From positions 314,962,513-315,026,512 of the forward strand of contig CM051459.1 of the NCBI GenBank assembly GCA_028095005.1: DNA of 64,000 bases, read 5' to 3'. This document shows positions 61,301 through 64,000 of this stretch, one piece after another. This stretch comes from Rhynchospora pubera (lineage: Eukaryota; Streptophyta; Magnoliopsida; Poales; Cyperaceae). The notes beneath the pieces are model-generated. The model ran no database searches and was not told the DNA's origin. It saw only the letters and a list, made by a program, of their open reading frames with translations. The first letter of the stretch is position 1. Every line of letters starts with the position of its first letter. Position numbers and translations under genes: made by a program.

Positions 61301-63011
61301 CGGTGTGTTGCTTAATTGAAGTAGATTTTCCCATTTCCTGGGAGGGAAGGGTAAAGTTTTCGCTTGTTAATGCGTCAGGGCTCATAATTTGAGTGTTAGG
61401 TGGAATCGGTACACTAGTTATTTCTTTCCTTTGCTTATCTTTTACCATCTCAGAGGCTTCATTACTTGCTTCCCAAGATGAAATTGTCTTTTCCAGTATT
61501 CTAGCTTGAGGTTTCCAGATTGCTTTGACTTGAACGACCAAGGATTTTTTCTTGGCAATCATCAGTGGAGTAAATGAGCTCTCCACCGACGGATTTAGTT
61601 TTGGTTCAGGTGTTGAGTTCTTTATGCTGGTTGGTTTGGGTGTGTCATTGTCTACGACTGCACGATTTGGCCGTGCGCCCATTCTAACCATATGCTTCTG
61701 GACCTCAGCACATGCTGCTGTGACCCGAGTGTTCTCCAGCTGGAGTTGCTCGAGTTGCCTTTGTTTTTCCTCTAGCTCCTTGCGAAGCTGGGCCACTTCA
61801 TCAGACATTTCTTCAAGGATTTCTATTTCCTCATCAGACGAATTTCCATGATCCTGGCTCGGATCCTCCTCATCACTTGTTGCATTATCCCCGGTTTGTT
61901 GGACAATTTCCTCCACTACCGGGCTGCGGTTTTTAGGCCGCCCTGCCTGTTTGGGAGGTTTGGATCCTGAAGCCTTTCCCTTTTGCCCTCGTGTTTCCAC
62001 GGGGACACTTTCAGAGTGGGATAGCTCTTGAGAACCAGTCCCTATCATGTGAACTTCCACTGGCTCCTCATCATCATGACATATCGAGACATAATCAACA
62101 TTCCGTCTCTTCTTCACCACATATTTTCTTTTCCTTTTGTCTTTCATCCTCTGACTCGCCACTTGGTTAACCAGAGAAATAGCATTTTCCTTTAGGACCC
62201 ACCGCCTGGTGCCCCCTACGTGTTGCTTAGGAGCTGGCATGGGTTCTTGTTGTTTGGGCCTCCAGGCCTGCTCCACTTTCCCTTCGGCCTTCACGGACTT
62301 GAGGTTGGGTTGCAGCGGCGGAAAGGTGAGCCGGTCAAAGACTGAAGGCGGGTTGGCCACAGTCTCCTTTTCTGATGTACTATAGTCTGCATCTCCCTCT
62401 CGGCTGTCCTCATAATGGGGAAAGCGGAGCCTTTGGTACACTGGGAACCTTAGTCTATCCTTTACGGACGGCTTCTTAGCGTTGGCAAGGACCGTAGTGA
62501 CAATCCAACGGGACTTACGAGACTTTTTGATGATTTTGAAGGCCGCATGTATGGCCTCCACTGTCTTATGTTTCTTGTGGGTTATTTCCTTCGTCTCAAA
62601 GACCGAGGCATACATGGGAAGCTCCCAATCCTCCCTGAAACGCGTCTCCTCTCCTCCCTTCTTGAGCGCATGCAGGGGGGTGAAGGTGTTGCGAAGAGGC
62701 AGGTCAGTGACGGTGTCTGGTTGTTGGACCAGGTGGAGGGCTTGAATCCTCGAGAGCCTAGTCCTTGTCTCTGTTCCTTTTGATTTAGGAGCAAGAGCCT
62801 CTTTCACATGTTGAATTGGCATTTTCCCTTTCTGGTTGCATGGGGTGGTGTTTCCTGAGACAACAGTAGATGTTCCACCAGCGAGCATCACCATTTGGAG
62901 TTGTGTGGTAGCTTGGACGGGCACTTGGGGAGTCCCGGCCATGGAGCCACCACCATTCTTGAGATGTTCTCCAGTCACAATTTGGCACCAAGTCACCATT
63001 GTTCCTTTCAA
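58344..63011 (-). CDS. gag: Element 2 Gag, 1,555 aa, open
   Basis: The single uninterrupted frame starts about 100 bases after the primer site. It is much longer than usual plant Gag proteins. Order: a variable N-terminus; basic and proline-rich 'RLRFP' repeats; an acidic stretch with coiled coil near residues 395-440 (VAQLRKELEEKQRQLEQLQL); three ~39-residue repeats with GGS and K-rich lead (61,000-61,370); a second acidic stretch and coiled coil near residue 920; the capsid-type Gag domain near residues 1,040-1,190 (IPKFPLFYGVGAETSPEKHL, FKWYASLKENSIQTWGDMEE); and a zinc-knuckle-like CPYHRVIGHPIEEC, spacing C-x2-H-x4-H-x4-C. The two acidic/coiled-coil blocks look like an internal duplication; element 1 Gag has one. 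It is intact although pol is ruined, so it is probably still used for particle formation. Confidence 0.9.
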   Translation of the reverse strand: MKGTMVTWCQIVTGEHLKNGGGSMAGTPQVPVQATTQLQMVMLAGGTSTVVSGNTTPCNQKGKMPIQHVKEALAPKSKGTETRTRLSRIQALHLVQQPDTVTDLPLRNTFTPLHALKKGGEETRFREDWELPMYASVFETKEITHKKHKTVEAIHAAFKIIKKSRKSRWIVTTVLANAKKPSVKDRLRFPVYQRLRFPHYEDSREGDADYSTSEKETVANPPSVFDRLTFPPLQPNLKSVKAEGKVEQAWRPKQQEPMPAPKQHVGGTRRWVLKENAISLVNQVASQRMKDKRKRKYVVKKRRNVDYVSICHDDEEPVEVHMIGTGSQELSHSESVPVETRGQKGKASGSKPPKQAGRPKNRSPVVEEIVQQTGDNATSDEEDPSQDHGNSSDEEIEILEEMSDEVAQLRKELEEKQRQLEQLQLENTRVTAACAEVQKHMVRMGARPNRAVVDNDTPKPTSIKNSTPEPKLNPSVESSFTPLMIAKKKSLVVQVKAIWKPQARILEKTISSWEASNEASEMVKDKQRKEITSVPIPPNTQIMSPDALTSENFTLPSQEMGKSTSIKQHTGGSLPEEQRKIPHILTQKGLICPFRKTEKQVPKELHNGGNFLERQKKTFSIPIEGELVHPSLKIGEQVKVKRSPGGSFSRKQMKILPIPTKNGLATLSRKTRMHVLGKQEMQGAHSRCARLMTSKPQGSRIQNMWHETFASQTPGVRIRRNPHILCATVRMVSASEKEVDSDDSHTTATETDNQKDTWNTIEETQTQENNEQSKNVQALIQNPLFERSLWEKMIDTSKSQDEFETGQSESLGDNFAKREGEDSNSICMVNSDTNNTQDHESHMVRTEDHMKRSSSLNNKRNVSYRSTQRDDKKLIAPKQTDESSESEGESSKPGASSDGDETVQKRQELERMDRQLEETQQENALLSNWYSNVQDSLTKKGLWHNSLPKISDPHPKKPKSVKFNSEEPKMNDTKTKINCLENKPILKHFKEPTNTSGEPFEKLGITHEEIEEMISQRLQKAGLGPPARSKERFGNPYPKEYDLVRYPPGYIIPKFPLFYGVGAETSPEKHLARFKTLCQDTAQNEALLLRQFSQSLIGVAFKWYASLKENSIQTWGDMEESFCERFAITPQRITPMELTSKKLKEEESLSNYIMRWRNLNDQCYPRLQESDMVELLVRNISKQIPLMGPLLVMNKATTFGALLDTMEKYKDLDITGLFQPLRSDQEEVDMTLMGKSDTPIKKAINSEASSSCGYEVNSRKTNNEKKVFPKPRRPSLMEQMSKPYSFKVGETKRLFYRVLTKGLDLPPSKRPEEMRNVHDPNYCPYHRVIGHPIEECYKFKDTLERMIRKGEFNLPKNARQNPMPHVQVSETETEDDDSDDGEYSSTTCNMISHVETCEEIPESGSRPHSTKTQGLPVSTTSSKQDRLRKQLELCNHWITLLPQQVSAPLQGDGKSHQAKVAGIAMLKQQNGEIHELLRNSKEKSKVSCDSSTKIQQRKAESNIEYMKGWEILMESRSQDGHAGTNSENNQDNQDRKGYTKTTEELQTSSSGRNAR

Positions 63012-63113
63012 AATGAAGAGAACTCGAGATTAGTATGTAACATGAAATTTAATAGACTCCTATGTACTTTCATGCTTAATCCTTTAATTATTCCCTGATG
63101 AGAGGAGAAGAAT

Positions 63114-63131
63114 GTCCCACCGGGCGTGCCA
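63114..63131 (-). other. Primer-binding site of element 2
   Basis: On the minus strand TGGCACGCCCGGTGGGAC follows the LTR end after 5 bases (GATTC), with the same 18-mer and spacing as element 1. Confidence 0.85.
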
Positions 63132-63136
63132 GAATC

Positions 63137-64000
63137 TGTCTCGCACTTTTTCAGTCCAACCACGGAAGAACAGATAGCCTTCTATGGGGCGAAGAAAATG
63201 CGGATCAGATACCCCTTGAGTCCCCTAGAATTCGAACACCACTACCCGTTTTACGAACGACAGATAGCAATGCGACCCTAGGGACCTCAAGAGTTGATTG
63301 TTTGTGTGTAGGTCCTTTCCTTCCAACAGGCGCAAGCCCCTGCTGTTAATTACCTCCGGTCTGAGTCCGAGTTGGGAATCAGACAAGAGCACCTCTAGAT
63401 CGGGAATAATCAAATGATTAGGCATTAAAAGCAATCGGAGTCAGTTTTATTTTATTTTGATGACTAGTGTTTAGTGGGGTTTAAATGAAGGCAACACAAA
63501 ATAGTCAAGAATTGAAATAATGCAATGAAAACATTCAATATCAAACATGAACAATGAAAATTATTGCACTGGGTCAGATTCTTTGGTCACAGTTTTAAGA
63601 CACTTTGGGTTGACTTTACTTTGCTGGGTAGGGCTTGGTGCCGTCACTCAGATTTTTGAGTTTGATACTAGGAAATTTGGGTATCCTAGATCAGTCCTCA
63701 ATCGTTCGGGGATTTAGAGATTCTTGGGGTTTTCGTTCAAGTTTCGAGTACAGATGCACTATGCCTCCTTTTGACAAAAACTTTTGTGTTGCCATCGGTT
63801 GACTTTTCCTCTAGTCGCCTAGTCAACGGAATTTGACTTTTGAGTTTTAAATTTTGAGTTTGGATTCTTGAGTTTTGCTCTCGAAATTTGGACTTTTAAA
63901 TTTGCACTTTTAAATTGCCTTTTGGAATTTAAACTTCTGAGTTTGGACTTTGGACTTTTGAGTAACACTTTTGGAATTTTTAAATTTGCACTTTTGAGCT
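63137..64000 (-). repeat. Element 2 5' LTR, 3' portion only
   Basis: Matches 45,340-46,203 with 3 substitutions and no indel seen. It contains the LTR-end hairpin (63,324-63,345) and the low-complexity 'ttgagttt/ttttaaattt' field at the window end. The LTR continues outside the window. Confidence 0.95.

Larger units (their letters stand above)
45340..64000 (-). mobile_element. Element 2: young, RT-less Tat/Ogre-type retrotransposon, continues past window
   Basis: Minus-strand order: 5' LTR (63,137 rightward, cut by the window end), primer site, Gag, minisatellite, remnant of second RNase H plus integrase, tandem repeats, antisense ORF, polypurine tract, 3' LTR (50,677-45,340). If the 5' LTR is as long as the 3' LTR (5,338 bp), the element is about 23.1 kb. 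Over the 864 bp visible in both LTRs there are 3 differences (45,447/63,244; 45,464/63,261; 45,536/63,333). Protease, RT and the first RNase H are missing. The left target repeat would be CGAGG (45,335-45,339); its partner is out of view. Confidence 0.9.

Overview
This is nuclear DNA of a flowering plant, probably a eudicot. It contains a spliced GH28 polygalacturonase gene, a CC-NLR fragment, a tRNA-derived SINE, MULE-type and MITE elements, and very large Ty3/gypsy elements of the Tat/Ogre type (two RNase H domains, multi-kilobase LTRs, antisense extra ORF). The species cannot be named from the sequence. I see no clearly intact host gene; at least two thirds of the window is LTR retrotransposon.

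Left part (1-16.1 kb): an LTR-like remnant; a nine-exon polygalacturonase that has decayed (in-frame stop, one-base frame loss) and carries a SINE in intron 1; an LTR-like scrap near 5.3 kb; a 2.6-kb long inverted repeat with almost no spacer; AT-rich sequence without genes; a 1.5-kb foldback element with a perfect 9-bp target-site duplication; a broken NLR N-terminus; a small MITE; and unrecognised exon-like debris.

Element 1 (+ strand, about 16.1 kb to at least 43.9 kb) is an old Tat-type element. It has a very long 5' LTR, a primer-binding site that is tandemly duplicated, and a gag-pol reading frame in one frame broken by several stops and a frameshift. It then has a tandem-repeat 3' region and a degraded antisense ORF. 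It was used as a landing site. A 4,998-bp solo LTR (TSD CAAGC) splits its integrase, and a 2.37-kb LTR element with a 228-bp interior (TSD GATGA, minus strand) lies inside its antisense ORF.

Element 2 (- strand, 45,340 to beyond the window end) is another Tat-type element with 5,338-bp LTRs. The compared 864 bp of the two LTRs differ at 3 positions, so it inserted recently. It still lacks protease, RT and the first RNase H, where a 74-bp minisatellite now stands, and its integrase is broken. Its 1,555-aa Gag and its intron-containing antisense ORF are open. It looks like a non-autonomous element moved in trans. Its insertion cuts an unidentified spliced transcription unit just left of it.

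The most unusual signal lies in the non-coding leaders of the giant LTRs. They contain arrays of short hairpins whose stems differ by compensating changes while the loops stay the same. Five have loop AGAATAAG (18,438-18,640), eight have loop (C/T)TGGNNA and a bulged T in most (36,029-37,068), and five more have a loop close to GTGGCAG. A further hairpin near the LTR 3' end is shared by all three LTR families here.
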